Origin: Bacteroidales bacterium
Lineage (GTDB): Bacteria; Bacteroidota; Bacteroidia; Bacteroidales; GCA-2711565
Assembly (NCBI GenBank): GCA_028280405.1
Contig: JANQLW010000066.1
Coordinates: forward strand, 1 to 42,507
Direction of reading: 5' to 3'
Length of the DNA stretch: 42,507 nucleotides
Shown: one piece after another, positions 25,032 through 33,859 of the stretch
How positions within the stretch are numbered: position 1 is the stretch's first letter
How the letters are laid out: each line of letters begins with the position of its first letter
Notes under the pieces: model-generated
Told to the model about the DNA's origin: nothing
Seen by the model: the letters and a program-made list of their open reading frames with translations, nothing else
Database searches by the model: none
Program-made: the position numbers and the translations under genes

Positions 25032-25379
25032 ATGATGATCGAAGTATTAAAATCAAAGATTCACAGAGCAACTATTACACAAGCCGATTTAAACTATATC
25101 GGAAGCATCGCAATAGATGAAGATATGATGGATGCCGCAAACTTAATTGAGAACGAGCGCGTATTCATATATAATATCAATAACGGAGAGCGTTTGGAAA
25201 CTTATGTAATTAAAGGCGAAAGAGGCTCTGGTATCCTTTCACTAAATGGAGCTGCGGCACGTAAAGCTGAAATAGGTGATTTAGTGATCATTGTTTCCTA
25301 TGCACGCATGGATTTTGAAGAAGCAAAGTCGCATAAACCGCATCTTGTATTTCCCGGCCCTAATAATCAATTAAAATAG
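25032..25379 (+). CDS. panD: Aspartate 1-decarboxylase precursor
   Basis: This 115-residue pyruvoyl enzyme converts aspartate to beta-alanine. The proenzyme cleaves itself at the Gly-Ser bond in YIGSIAID (G24-S25 counting from ATG 25032), matching the numbering known for the family, which supports this start over the ATG one codon later. The conserved [36 protein letters not shown] and [10 protein letters not shown] segments are all present. It works with panC just upstream. Confidence 0.97.
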   Translation: MMIEVLKSKIHRATITQADLNYIGSIAIDEDMMDAANLIENERVFIYNINNGERLETYVIKGERGSGILSLNGAAARKAEIGDLVIIVSYARMDFEEAKSHKPHLVFPGPNNQLK

Positions 25380-25382
25380 TTT

Positions 25383-26408
25383 TTGAAGAAGAAACTGACA
25401 TCTGTATTAAGTTCCATCCTTCTATTTTTAATAGGATTGGCTTTGGTATGGTGGGTATTCAGGAAAATTGATATTACTGAAGTGATTGAACAAATCCTTC
25501 AGGCAAATTACGGATGGGTTCTTCTTTCTTTGGTATTAGGAGTGGTAAGCCATATTTTCAGAGCTTTAAGATGGAATATTTTAATAGGATCACTTGGGTA
25601 TAAAACAAAAACGCATACCACATTTTATGCCCTGATGATTGGTTATATGGCCAATGTGTTGGTACCAAGATTGGGTGAAATAAGTCGATGTGGAGTTTTG
25701 CATCGTAAAGAAAAAATTCCTTTTGATTCTTTACTGGGAACTGTTTTATCAGAGCGGGTGTTCGACCTGATCGTATTAATTGTTATTATCTTTTCTGTGA
25801 TTACATTTCAATTGGAAGTTGTTGGAGGTTTTGTGAACCGATTGATATTTGAACCCCTGTTTAACGGCGTTTCCAATAATTTTACAGCTTTTCTTTACCT
25901 GGGGCTTATTTTATTTGGAAGTATACTGATTCTTTATATTGTATTCAGATTACTGAAACCAAGATTAGAGGGATTTGGAATCTACCAAAAGATCGAAAAG
26001 TTTGTTAAAGGCTTCGGTGATGGTGTAAAGACTATTTTAAGGCTGAAGAAACGAACTTTGTTTTTCTTTTATACTTTCATGATCTGGTTTATGTACTTTC
26101 TGATGACTTATGTGGTTTTTTTCTCCATGGATGCTACTTCCCACCTGACGATTATAGATGGAATTACAATTTTAGCTATAGGAAGTTTAGGCATGGTTGC
26201 ACCGGTTCCCGGAGGAATTGGGTCCTATCATTTTGTAGTAAAAGGCTTACTGTTTGAGCTTTATGGTGTTGCCGAAACTGTAGCAGGCTCATGGGCTGTT
26301 TTAATTCATACTTCCCAAACATTGATGATACTTACAGTCGGACTTTTTTCTTATTTTATGATCATCAGCTTAAGGAAAAAAGAAAACAGAAATATAGAAT
26401 CGGTTTAA
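25383..26408 (+). CDS. UPF0104 / lysylphosphatidylglycerol synthase-type flippase-like membrane protein
   Basis: This 341-residue protein has about eight membrane segments and matches the integral-membrane domain family of AglD2/MprF (LPG synthetase TM). Hallmarks are SHIFRALRWNILI, ANVLVPRLGEISRCGVL, GTVLSERVFDLIVL and the late APVPGGIGSYHFVVKGLLFELYGV. It lacks the catalytic aminoacyl-transferase domain, so it may move lipids or lipid-linked molecules. The frame opens at TTG 25383, 3 bases after the panD stop, with no ATG near the start of the conserved region, so a TTG start and translational coupling with panD are likely. The order panC-panD-this gene-radA recalls Bacteroidales genomes. 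Confidence 0.85.
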   Translation: MKKKLTSVLSSILLFLIGLALVWWVFRKIDITEVIEQILQANYGWVLLSLVLGVVSHIFRALRWNILIGSLGYKTKTHTTFYALMIGYMANVLVPRLGEISRCGVLHRKEKIPFDSLLGTVLSERVFDLIVLIVIIFSVITFQLEVVGGFVNRLIFEPLFNGVSNNFTAFLYLGLILFGSILILYIVFRLLKPRLEGFGIYQKIEKFVKGFGDGVKTILRLKKRTLFFFYTFMIWFMYFLMTYVVFFSMDATSHLTIIDGITILAIGSLGMVAPVPGGIGSYHFVVKGLLFELYGVAETVAGSWAVLIHTSQTLMILTVGLFSYFMIISLRKKENRNIESV

Positions 26409-26895
26409 GCTGTTTATATCATTGACTTTTATTGCCGTATAATGGGAAGCAATCCTATGTTGGAATGAAAAACCAAAAACTTGAGCTTTGGTTGTATTTT
26501 TAAAGTTAAGGATTGCTTCCCTTGAACTTGTTTCAGGATTTCCATCCAGTTAGGCAAGTCGGTTATTAAACAGGTCATATCCAAAAGCTATTGTAGGAGT
26601 AGATGTATCTATTAGCTGTAGAAATAACATCAAGGAGATCCTGATCCCGATAGGCATCGGGACAGGATGACATGGGTTACTCATTTATGACTGTCAGTAT
26701 TTAAACATTACTTCTTTGTGAAGCTCTGCGCATTCTTTGTGCTCTTTGTGTAATAGCCACACCACAGAGTTTCACAGAGCTTCTCAGACAGGCAATACAT
26801 AAAAGATCCCAAATGAAAAAGATTTCGTAAGTTGACACCTATAGGCTATAATCCTTATAAAATTTCGTAATTTAGATTTTATAAACATCAGCATT
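26409..26895. other. 487-bp intergenic region with several repeats
   Basis: It holds MITE-like copy B (26444-26521), a composite hairpin TCCTG-at-CCCGAT / ATCGGG-a-CAGGA (26639-26667), and degenerate 'ctctttgtg / cacagag' repeat text (about 26710-26790). No coding signal is evident. The radA promoter must lie near 26840-26890 but shows no exact TAnnTTTG. Confidence 0.55.
26444..26521. repeat. MITE-like palindromic element, copy B
   Basis: Arms GGGAAGCAATCCT (26444-26456) and AGGATTGCTTCCC (26509-26521) are perfect inverted repeats identical to those of copies A and C. The 52-bp interior differs from copy A, so the ends are conserved better than the middle. Confidence 0.85.
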
Positions 26896-28263
26896 ATGCC
26901 TAAAACAAAAACCCTTTTCTTTTGTCAAAACTGCGGAGCACAATCCCATAAATGGATTGGCCGTTGTCCTAGTTGTGGTGAATGGAATACTTATGTGGAA
27001 GAAGTGATTCAAAAAGAGAAAAAAGGAATTCCTTCTTCATTGAAACCTGCAAAAGAAACAACCAAAGCCAGAAAAATACGTGACATTGATCTTTCCCTTG
27101 ATAAAAGAGATTCCACAGCCAGTAAAGAACTGGACAGAGTTTTAGGAGGAGGTATGGTTCCCGGTTCATTAATTCTTATTGGAGGAGAACCCGGAATTGG
27201 TAAATCTACACTCATGTTGCAGATTGCACTTCAAATGAAAAATAAAAAAGTACTCTATGTAAGTGGGGAAGAAAGTGCACAGCAAATTAGAATGCGTGCT
27301 GATCGTTTAAAGCTATCCAGCGAACCCTTTTTTATTTTAACAGAAACATTAACTCAGAATATTTTCAGGCAAGTTGAGGAAATTGATCCGGATGTATTAA
27401 TTATAGATTCCATACAGACCTTGCATACCGATTATATTGAATCTTCTGCAGGAAGTATATCTCAGATCCGGGAATGTGCTGCAGAGATGCAGAAGTACTC
27501 AAAAGTGAATCAGGTTCCGGTATATTTAATCGGACATATTACCAAAGATGGAAATCTGGCTGGCCCTAAAATTTTGGAGCATATGGTAGATACGGTGCTC
27601 CAATTTGAAGGAGATCGAAATTATGGATATCGAATTTTGAGATCTGTGAAAAATAGATTTGGTTCTACTTCAGAATTAGGGATCTTTGAAATGCAAAGCA
27701 CCGGATTAAAAGAAGTGGATAATCCATCAGAAATTCTCATTTCCCAGAGGGATGAAGATGTAAGTGGGGTCGCTATTGCTTCTACGATGGAAGGCTTGCG
27801 CCCAATCATGATCGAAGTACAGGCTTTAGTAAGCACAGCAGTTTATGGTACTCCCCAAAGATCTTGTACCGGCTTTGATCTTCGTAGATTGAATATGTTA
27901 TTAGCTGTACTGGAAAAACGCTCAGGATTCAAATTGGGAGTTAAAGATGTATTTTTAAATATTGCTGGAGGTATTAGAGTCGACGACCCTGCAATTGATC
28001 TGGCAGTTATATGCTCCATTCTTTCTTCCAGTGAAGATATCTCCATTGAACAAAAAATATGTTTTGCTGCAGAGGTTGGTTTGTCAGGTGAAATCAGGCC
28101 GGTGAACCGTATTGAACAAAGAATTCAGGAAGCAGAAAAACTAGGCTTTGAACAAATTATTATTTCCAAGTATAACCTTAAAGGAGCAGATCTAAAAAAC
28201 TCCCGAATTAATATTACACCTGTGAGTAAAATTGAAAGTGTATTCGGTTTATTATTCGGATAA
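26896..28263 (+). CDS. radA: DNA repair protein RadA (Sms)
   Basis: This 455-residue cytoplasmic RecA-like ATPase processes recombination intermediates (branch migration). Motifs in order: C4 zinc finger (C10, C13, C24, C27), Walker A GEPGIGKST (97-105), Walker B VLIIDSIQT (about 167-175), the RadA-specific KNRFG (252-256), and a C-terminal Lon-protease-like domain (about 285-455). The length is typical of the family. Confidence 0.97.
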   Translation: MPKTKTLFFCQNCGAQSHKWIGRCPSCGEWNTYVEEVIQKEKKGIPSSLKPAKETTKARKIRDIDLSLDKRDSTASKELDRVLGGGMVPGSLILIGGEPGIGKSTLMLQIALQMKNKKVLYVSGEESAQQIRMRADRLKLSSEPFFILTETLTQNIFRQVEEIDPDVLIIDSIQTLHTDYIESSAGSISQIRECAAEMQKYSKVNQVPVYLIGHITKDGNLAGPKILEHMVDTVLQFEGDRNYGYRILRSVKNRFGSTSELGIFEMQSTGLKEVDNPSEILISQRDEDVSGVAIASTMEGLRPIMIEVQALVSTAVYGTPQRSCTGFDLRRLNMLLAVLEKRSGFKLGVKDVFLNIAGGIRVDDPAIDLAVICSILSSSEDISIEQKICFAAEVGLSGEIRPVNRIEQRIQEAEKLGFEQIIISKYNLKGADLKNSRINITPVSKIESVFGLLFG

Positions 28264-28418
28264 ACTGTAGGAAATCGTACACTTTAGGTGCAAAAGCGCA
28301 CACAAATTTCTTCATAAAAAATTAACACCATCCTTGTATCTTATTGTAATGATGAATGTTGTGATTTTTGGCACAGAAAATGCGTATAAATTTATATAAC
28401 GAATTAAAAATATTGATT

Positions 28419-28727
28419 ATGGTTGTTGATCTGAAAGCAAATGAAGTGGTGACTAAAGCAGGAGATGTAAAATTTTTTGCTCCCGAAGCTCAGGTTAAAG
28501 GAAAATTGATCTTAACCAATCAACGCCTTTATTTCAAAACGTTGGAAGATACTTATATGGATTACAATATGGAGATTCTTCCGACAGATATCAGGGAACT
28601 GACATTTTTTAAAACAAAACTAATTTTTCAAAATGGCTTAAGCTTGGTTACTAGAAATGGATTGCATCTTAAGTTTTTAGTAAAAGGTCGGGATGCATGG
28701 AGTAAAATGATCAATAAACTCTGTTGA
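28419..28727 (+). CDS. GRAM/PH-like domain hypothetical protein
   Basis: This 102-residue protein, from ATG 28419, has a small beta-rich fold like GRAM domains: an N-terminal EVVTKAGDVKF, the core GKLILTNQRLYFKTLED and a C-terminal helix GRDAWSKMINKL. GRAM/PH-like modules bind lipids or proteins; the function here is unknown. ATG 28380 (115 residues) is possible but would add a non-domain segment. The opening TTG at 28368 is unlikely. It ends with TGA, which shows TGA works as an ordinary stop in this genome. Confidence 0.7.
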   Translation: MVVDLKANEVVTKAGDVKFFAPEAQVKGKLILTNQRLYFKTLEDTYMDYNMEILPTDIRELTFFKTKLIFQNGLSLVTRNGLHLKFLVKGRDAWSKMINKLC

Positions 28728-28831
28728 GAAAATAAAGATACTAAGTAAGAAACAAAAGCTTAGCAGATACGATAAATTACAAAACTTACTTGATTCGTAT
28801 CGTCAATATATATGTTCTTAATAATTCAGTT

Positions 28832-28866
28832 AAGAAGCTGCCTCAAAAGGGCAGCTTCTTTTATTT
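28832..28866 (+). terminator. Rho-independent terminator
   Basis: Arms AAGAAGCTGCC (28832-28842) and GGCAGCTTCTT (28850-28860) enclose a 7-base loop, and TTATTTT follows. It would end transcription from radA and the GRAM gene and insulate the export operon. Confidence 0.85.
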
Positions 28867-29010
28867 TCCGTATAGCATTTTTAATTCTATATATTCCATT
28901 TAACGTAATAGTTTATATTCAACAACTCAAACCAAATTATAGCATCAAATAAAGATAAGTTCTTTTTAATTTTTTAATATAATACCAATTTTACGGTATA
29001 AAAATTGCAC

Positions 29011-29018
29011 TATATTTG
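29011..29018 (+). promoter_or_regulatory. Candidate -7 element (TATATTTG) of the peptide-export operon
   Basis: TATATTTG matches TAnnTTTG. Start sites about 7 bases downstream would give a leader of some 85 bases. It overlaps the half-site GCACTATAT shared with the peptide-gene upstream region. Confidence 0.5.
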
Positions 29019-29112
29019 CTATATTATTAAATACTCCCCATTTTATTAAATCATAAAATAAGCAGGTATTTTCCCCTGTAATGGAAATACTACTATGCTA
29101 GGAGGAGTATAT

Positions 29113-30261
29113 ATGAACGAAATATTTCCGGCTGAAATTGTTGAGAATACCACTCAACATCATTTTAAAAGATATAATACCACAAGTAAAATGATATACC
29201 TTACAGTAATATTAGCGATTATTGGAGGAGTGTCAGTACTGCCATTCATAAATATGGATATAAGTACGCAAAACAGGGGAATTATTCGTTCTCAAAGTGA
29301 AGCAGTAAATATACAAACGATTCTTAGTGGGGAAGTAATAAAGGTCAATCTTTCAGAGAATAAAAAAGTGAATAAGGATGATACCTTATTGATATTGAAA
29401 AATGATAAACTTTTGGAGCAAATTGACTCCTATAAAAAGAAATTATCTCAAAATAAGGATTTTGTTAAGGACTTAAACAGCCTTATTAAAACAGAGTTTG
29501 CCTCTTTGAAAACAGGTCTATATATAAGTGAATATGAACAATACAATTCCAAGATCATAGAACTTAAAACACAATTACAACAATTGGAAAAAGAATATCA
29601 GGTTTCCAAAGAATTATTTGAAGATGAAATAACACCTGAATTAGAATTTTTGAAAGTAAAGAATAAATATGATATTGCTAAAAGACAATTTAACCTGAAT
29701 AAGCAACACTATATCAACAAATGGCAAATAGAGATAAATAGAATTGAACAAAAGAACCTGGATTTGAAACTAGCCATTGACAAGCTAAAAAAGGAGAAAC
29801 AAAACTATATCATTAAGGCTCCCTTAAACGGAACGATAAATAATTATTCTGGAATCCGGGAAGGAAGTTTTCTTCCAATGGGACAAAGCATAGCTACTAT
29901 TTCTCCGAATGCAGATTTGATTGTTGAATGCTATGTTTCTCCTTCGGATATCGGTTATGTAAAAAAAGGGCAGGAGGTAGTTTTTCAATTGGATGCCTTT
30001 AACCATAATCAATGGGGGCTGGCTCGTGGAAATGTAATTGATATCTCAGATGATATTTATAGCAATAATAACTCCCCTGTTTTTAAAATTCGATGTTCTT
30101 TAAATGAACAATATCTACAACTTAAAAATGGCTATAAAGGCTATTTAAAAAAAGGAATGACTCTTACCGGAAGGTTTTTCCTTACAAAAAGAAACTTATG
30201 GCAGCTTTTATTTGACAAAGTGGATAATTGGATCAATCCAAAATTAATCAAGGAGGAATAA
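29113..30261 (+). CDS. HlyD-family periplasmic adaptor of a peptide exporter
   Basis: This 382-residue membrane-fusion protein has one N-terminal membrane helix (about 27-46), a biotinyl-lipoyl-like half (VNIQTILSGEVIKVNLSENKKV), a long alpha-helical hairpin (about 95-220) and the second lipoyl half (IKAPLNGTINNYSGIREGSF), then a beta-barrel domain (VGQ-like VKKGQEVVFQLDAF). It links the C39 ABC exporter encoded 1 base downstream to an outer-membrane channel. ATG 29113 is chosen because a strong GGAGGAG lies 5 bases before it; the upstream ATG 29095 would place that Shine-Dalgarno inside the gene. No TolC-like gene is in the window. Confidence 0.9.
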   Translation: MNEIFPAEIVENTTQHHFKRYNTTSKMIYLTVILAIIGGVSVLPFINMDISTQNRGIIRSQSEAVNIQTILSGEVIKVNLSENKKVNKDDTLLILKNDKLLEQIDSYKKKLSQNKDFVKDLNSLIKTEFASLKTGLYISEYEQYNSKIIELKTQLQQLEKEYQVSKELFEDEITPELEFLKVKNKYDIAKRQFNLNKQHYINKWQIEINRIEQKNLDLKLAIDKLKKEKQNYIIKAPLNGTINNYSGIREGSFLPMGQSIATISPNADLIVECYVSPSDIGYVKKGQEVVFQLDAFNHNQWGLARGNVIDISDDIYSNNNSPVFKIRCSLNEQYLQLKNGYKGYLKKGMTLTGRFFLTKRNLWQLLFDKVDNWINPKLIKEE

Positions 30262-30262
30262 A

Positions 30263-32449
30263 ATGAATATTAAGGTTAAACAAAGAGATATTACCGATTG
30301 TGGAGCTGCATGTATTGCTTCCATATCTGCAAAATATAAATTAAAATTACCGGTTTCCAGGATTCGCCAAATAGCAGGAACCGATAAAAAAGGAACCAAT
30401 GTGTTAGGAATGGTTAAAGCAGCCGAAAAGCTAGGTTTCACGGCCAAAGGGGTGAAAGGTGGACTGGATGCTTTACCTAAAATCCCATTACCGGCTGTGG
30501 CTCATATGATAATCAATAAAAGGCTTGCCCATTATGTTGTAATTTATGCCGTAAAAAGTGATAAGGTTGAGTATATGGACCCGGGTGATGGCCTTATGCA
30601 TAAAGAAAGTATACAAGAGTTTGAGAAAAAATGGACTGGAGTATTGGTATTAATGGTTCCGGGTGAAGATTTTGTTGCAAAGAATGATAAGGTATCAAAC
30701 CTTTCTCGTTTTTTATTCCTGCTTAAACCACATAAGACTATTTTAACTCAGTGCTTATTTGGGGCGATTATTTATACTGTTCTTGGACTTTCATCTGCTA
30801 TTTATATTCAAAAGATTACTGACCATGTTTTGGTAAATGGAAATCTAAGATTATTAAATCTTTTGAGTATAGGTATGATCATTATACTGTTATTGCAGAT
30901 GTTTATAGGTGTTGCTAAAAGTGTATTCATGTTCCAAACAGGGCAAAAAATTGATGCCCAATTGATATTAGGGTATTACAGGCATTTGCTGAAACTTCCG
31001 CAACAGTTTTTTGATACGATGCGTGTGGGTGAGATCTCATCACGGATAGGTGATGCTGTTAAAATAAGGGCATTTATAAATGATACGGTCATTACATTGA
31101 TTGTAAATGTGTTTATTGTCATCTTTTCCTTTGCCATGATGTTCATATATAGCTGGAAGCTTGCCTTAATTATGGCAATGATTATTCCTTTATATACTGT
31201 AGTATATATTATTACAAATAAACTGAATAAAAAGCGGGAACGTAAATTAATGGAAGATGCTGCAGAATTGGAAAGCCAGTTGTTTGAATCCCTGAATTCT
31301 GTAAGTACGGTAAAACAATTCGGTATAGAAGATTATACTAACCTAAAAACCGAAACTCGCTTTGTAAAGCTGTTACATACCATTTATAAATCCGGAATCA
31401 ACAGTTTATTTTCAGGAAATTCAACCGAATTTTTGAGTAGGATCTTTACCATCGTTTTGTTATGGGTAGGTTCTACATTGGTAATTGACAGGGAAATCAG
31501 TCCCGGGGAATTGCTTTCTTTTTATGCCATCATTGGTTATTTTACTTCACCTGCTGCCGGATTGATCGGTATGAATAAGGTAATTCAAAATGCATTGATT
31601 GCAGCCGACCGTTTATTTGAGATCATGGATCTGGAAAGGGAATCGGAGGAAGATAAGTTTGATTTAAGAAAAGAAAAAATAGGGGATATCAAACTTGACA
31701 ATATCTCATTTAGCTATGGAATGCGTACAACTGTTTTTGAGGATTTTGATCTTATCATAAAAAAAGGACAACTGACAGCCATAATTGGTGAAAGTGGTTC
31801 GGGTAAAACTACATTGGCATCTATTTTATTAAAGTTGTATCCGATAAAAAAAGGGAAAGTATTTATTGGAGACCAAAACATCAATTATATTTCCAATACC
31901 AGCCTCCGGCAGCTGGTTTGTTGTGTGCCTCAACAATTAAATCTTTTTGCCGGAAATATTATTGAAAACATTGCCCTTGGAGAATTCAAACCTGATATGG
32001 AGAAGATACTGGATCTCTGTAAAAAGCTTGGGATGATTGAATTTATTGAAAGCTTACCACAAGGTTTTCATACCTATATTGGAGAAAATGGAGCTACACT
32101 TTCAGGGGGACAGAAACAACGATTGGCCATAGCACGGGCACTTTATTGTGACCCGGAAATCCTTGTGCTGGATGAAGCCACGTCTTCACTTGATTCCAAA
32201 TCAGAACATTATGTTCAGGAAATGATTAAAGAACTCAAAGAGGAAGGCAAAACCATTTTGATTATCGCCCATCGTTTAAGTACGGTAATAAATGCCGATA
32301 AGATTGTATTACTTGAGAAAGGAAAATTAACAGAAGAAGGCTCACATAGAGATTTATATACACGTAAAGGAAAATATTTTGAAATGTGGCAAAAACAATT
32401 CCCTGTTGAAATAAAAAAAGAACTAGCAATAAATTATAAACCCATTTAA
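30263..32449 (+). CDS. C39-peptidase-containing ABC exporter (bacteriocin type)
   Basis: This 728-residue protein both cleaves double-glycine leaders and exports the peptides. The N-terminal C39 peptidase has Q7, catalytic Cys13 (DCGAAC), His90 (AHYVVIY) and Asp106 (MDPGDG). Six membrane helices follow (about 165-440). The ATPase domain has Walker A GESGSGKTT near residue 508, signature LSGGQKQRLAIARAL and Walker B ILVLDEATSSLD. Its ATG follows AAGGAGG, an unusually strong ribosome-binding site for this phylum. All catalytic residues are intact, and two double-glycine peptides are encoded downstream, so it is very probably their maturase and exporter. Confidence 0.95.
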   Translation: MNIKVKQRDITDCGAACIASISAKYKLKLPVSRIRQIAGTDKKGTNVLGMVKAAEKLGFTAKGVKGGLDALPKIPLPAVAHMIINKRLAHYVVIYAVKSDKVEYMDPGDGLMHKESIQEFEKKWTGVLVLMVPGEDFVAKNDKVSNLSRFLFLLKPHKTILTQCLFGAIIYTVLGLSSAIYIQKITDHVLVNGNLRLLNLLSIGMIIILLLQMFIGVAKSVFMFQTGQKIDAQLILGYYRHLLKLPQQFFDTMRVGEISSRIGDAVKIRAFINDTVITLIVNVFIVIFSFAMMFIYSWKLALIMAMIIPLYTVVYIITNKLNKKRERKLMEDAAELESQLFESLNSVSTVKQFGIEDYTNLKTETRFVKLLHTIYKSGINSLFSGNSTEFLSRIFTIVLLWVGSTLVIDREISPGELLSFYAIIGYFTSPAAGLIGMNKVIQNALIAADRLFEIMDLERESEEDKFDLRKEKIGDIKLDNISFSYGMRTTVFEDFDLIIKKGQLTAIIGESGSGKTTLASILLKLYPIKKGKVFIGDQNINYISNTSLRQLVCCVPQQLNLFAGNIIENIALGEFKPDMEKILDLCKKLGMIEFIESLPQGFHTYIGENGATLSGGQKQRLAIARALYCDPEILVLDEATSSLDSKSEHYVQEMIKELKEEGKTILIIAHRLSTVINADKIVLLEKGKLTEEGSHRDLYTRKGKYFEMWQKQFPVEIKKELAINYKPI

Positions 32450-32459
32450 AACTACCATT

Positions 32460-32801
32460 ATGAATTTTGTACGACAAATAGAAAGAATCCAAAGGGTAGA
32501 TCAGTTTATAAGTAAACAGTCTACCGGAAGCCCGGAGGAACTGGCTTCAAAACTTGATATTAGCCGGCGACAGTTATTTCGACTTATTGAAGAACTTAAG
32601 GATTACGGAGCTCCTATTGAATACAGCCGTTCACTTAGAACATTTTATTATTTAGATAAAAATTTTCGGCTAAAGATAAATTTCTCTATACAGTTTATAA
32701 CTGAAAAGGAAGAAAGAAAAATTAATGGTGGCAATAAAAATATTTTTCTTCCGTGCCAAAATATGGCACTATATGCATTTAGTTTAGCTAGTGCAATATA
32801 A
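32460..32801 (+). CDS. Small winged-HTH regulator of the peptide cluster
   Basis: This 113-residue protein has an N-terminal HTH_11/DeoR-like winged helix (about 8-65, with GSPEELASKLDISRRQLFRLIEELKDYGAPI) and a short C-terminal part without a recognised sensor domain. It sits between the exporter and the peptide genes, 10 bases after the exporter. The inverted repeat GTGCCA-AAATA-TGGCAC near the end of its coding region, upstream of the first peptide gene, is a candidate binding site. Confidence 0.75.
   Translation: MNFVRQIERIQRVDQFISKQSTGSPEELASKLDISRRQLFRLIEELKDYGAPIEYSRSLRTFYYLDKNFRLKINFSIQFITEKEERKINGGNKNIFLPCQNMALYAFSLASAI
32753..32769. promoter_or_regulatory. Candidate operator upstream of the peptide genes
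   Basis: GTGCCA (32753-32758) and TGGCAC (32764-32769) form a perfect 6-5-6 inverted repeat inside the 3' end of the HTH gene, followed by TATATGCATTTAG, a poor -7-like sequence. The right half plus TATAT recurs at the exporter promoter (TTGCACTATATTTG). Confidence 0.5.
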
Positions 32802-32869
32802 GCGCTTAAATGTTGCTGGAGATTTCGGCATCCAACTTACAATCGTCGAATTACTTAAAAATTAGTAAT

Positions 32870-33079
32870 ATGAAAAAATTAGAATTAATAAATGTTAAGG
32901 AAATGAGTGTTACAGAAATGAAAAACACTGATGGAGGAATCATTCCAATCTTAATTGTTGCTGTTGTTGGTTGGGGATCAGCGGCTGTTAGAACTGCTGC
33001 TGTTGCTGGTCTAGCTTATATAGTAGGAAAAGATGTCGTTGGTGACTATAAGAGAGGATATGAAGACGGAAATAAATAA
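32870..33079 (+). CDS. Double-glycine-leader peptide 1 (class IIb-like bacteriocin candidate)
   Basis: This 69-residue precursor has a leader of 23 residues ending in MKNTDGG and a 46-residue core that begins IIPILIVAVVGW. The hydrophobic core contains small-residue motifs (AAVAG, an AxxxG type) and ends in a charged hydrophilic tail (KRGYEDGNK). This matches peptides cut and exported by C39 ABC transporters, one of which is encoded just upstream. ATG 32870 is chosen because the leader then has the usual length; the ORF extends upstream to 32810 without leader character. It is probably a secreted antimicrobial or signalling peptide. Confidence 0.8.
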   Translation: MKKLELINVKEMSVTEMKNTDGGIIPILIVAVVGWGSAAVRTAAVAGLAYIVGKDVVGDYKRGYEDGNK

Positions 33080-33101
33080 GAATTTTAAAAAAACTTAAAT
33101 T

Positions 33102-33278
33102 ATGGAATATAGAGATTTATCTAATGAAGAAATGAGGAATATTAATGGTGGTATAACTCCATTTGCTGCTGTTTTAGTCGTTGGTGGCGTTATTGGAGTT
33201 GCCAAAACTGTTTCTTATGTTGCTGGTTATATCCATGGTTGGATTGACAAACAAATAGATCGTTTAAGAGATGATTAA
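33102..33278 (+). CDS. Double-glycine-leader peptide 2
   Basis: This 58-residue precursor, below common gene-calling limits, has a 17-residue leader (MEYRDLSNEEMRNINGG) and a 41-residue core. The core is hydrophobic with GxxxG motifs (GGVIG and GYIHG), followed by an amphipathic, charged end (DKQIDRLRDD). Together with peptide 1, 22 bases upstream, it looks like a two-peptide (class IIb) system, in which GxxxG motifs help the two helices pair in the target membrane. Pairing is inferred, not shown. Confidence 0.78.
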   Translation: MEYRDLSNEEMRNINGGITPFAAVLVVGGVIGVAKTVSYVAGYIHGWIDKQIDRLRDD

Positions 33279-33378
33279 ATTTTTCTGGCTATCTTAAAAT
33301 TATTAATATTATAAAAAAATCAAGAGTTGCTTTTAGAAAGAAGTTTTAATAATTTTAAGGTAGTCATAGATTCAAGAT

Positions 33379-33606
33379 ATGAAATATAAATTTTTAATAT
33401 TTAAATTTTTTTTAGTAGGTTTTGGAACTATTGGAATAAGCTATGTTTTTGAGATTCTTATTTCTATAGGTAGTACCTTGTTAAATAATTCTGCATTCCT
33501 GCCAAAAAATATATCTATTTCATGGTTTCCCACCTTAATTGTATTTATATGTATCGTAATAATTTCTTTTAAAGTTGATTTCTGGAAAAGGAATAGCTGG
33601 TTCTAA
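33379..33606 (+). CDS. Small two-helix membrane protein, candidate immunity protein
   Basis: This 75-residue hydrophobic protein has two predicted membrane segments (about 8-32 and 48-66) separated by a short loop (PKNISISW). No family was recognised. Its place right behind the two peptide genes, on the same strand, is where immunity proteins usually lie. Confidence 0.55.
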   Translation: MKYKFLIFKFFLVGFGTIGISYVFEILISIGSTLLNNSAFLPKNISISWFPTLIVFICIVIISFKVDFWKRNSWF

Positions 33607-33696
33607 TTATGAAGTATATTACTTTGCAAATAATTATTTACTGAATTTGGATCCATAACATTTTCTTTCTGTTTTTAGTTCATTAATTTTTAATAT

Positions 33697-33852
33697 ATGC
33701 TTATGGATATTGTCGTATCATCACTATTTCTTTTATCCGCTTATGAATTGATCACAGAAACATATTATGGTTTGCCTATATTGATTCTAATAATGTATAA
33801 ATTACTTTACTATCATTTGAAAAGAAACAAGAAAGAAACCTTATTTAAGTAG
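33697..33852 (+). CDS. Very small membrane protein (51 residues)
   Basis: From ATG 33697 (or ATG 33703) the frame encodes MLMDIVVSSLFLLSAYELI..., one or two membrane segments and a strongly basic tail (KRNKKETLFK). It ends 7 bases before the first CPBP-family gene, which suggests operon membership. It is too short for a family assignment; an accidental ORF is possible, but the position, composition and spacing favour a real gene. Confidence 0.4.
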   Translation: MLMDIVVSSLFLLSAYELITETYYGLPILILIMYKLLYYHLKRNKKETLFK

Positions 33853-33859
33853 CATTGAT

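Larger units (their letters stand above)
28728..29112. other. Intergenic region: terminator, then promoter of the peptide-export operon
   Basis: A strong terminator lies at 28832-28866, followed by about 140 bases of AT-rich DNA. A good -7 element, TATATTTG (29011-29018), is preceded by the half-site TTGCACTATAT that also appears near 32765. A strong Shine-Dalgarno GGAGGAG (29101-29107) precedes the adaptor gene. Confidence 0.6.
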
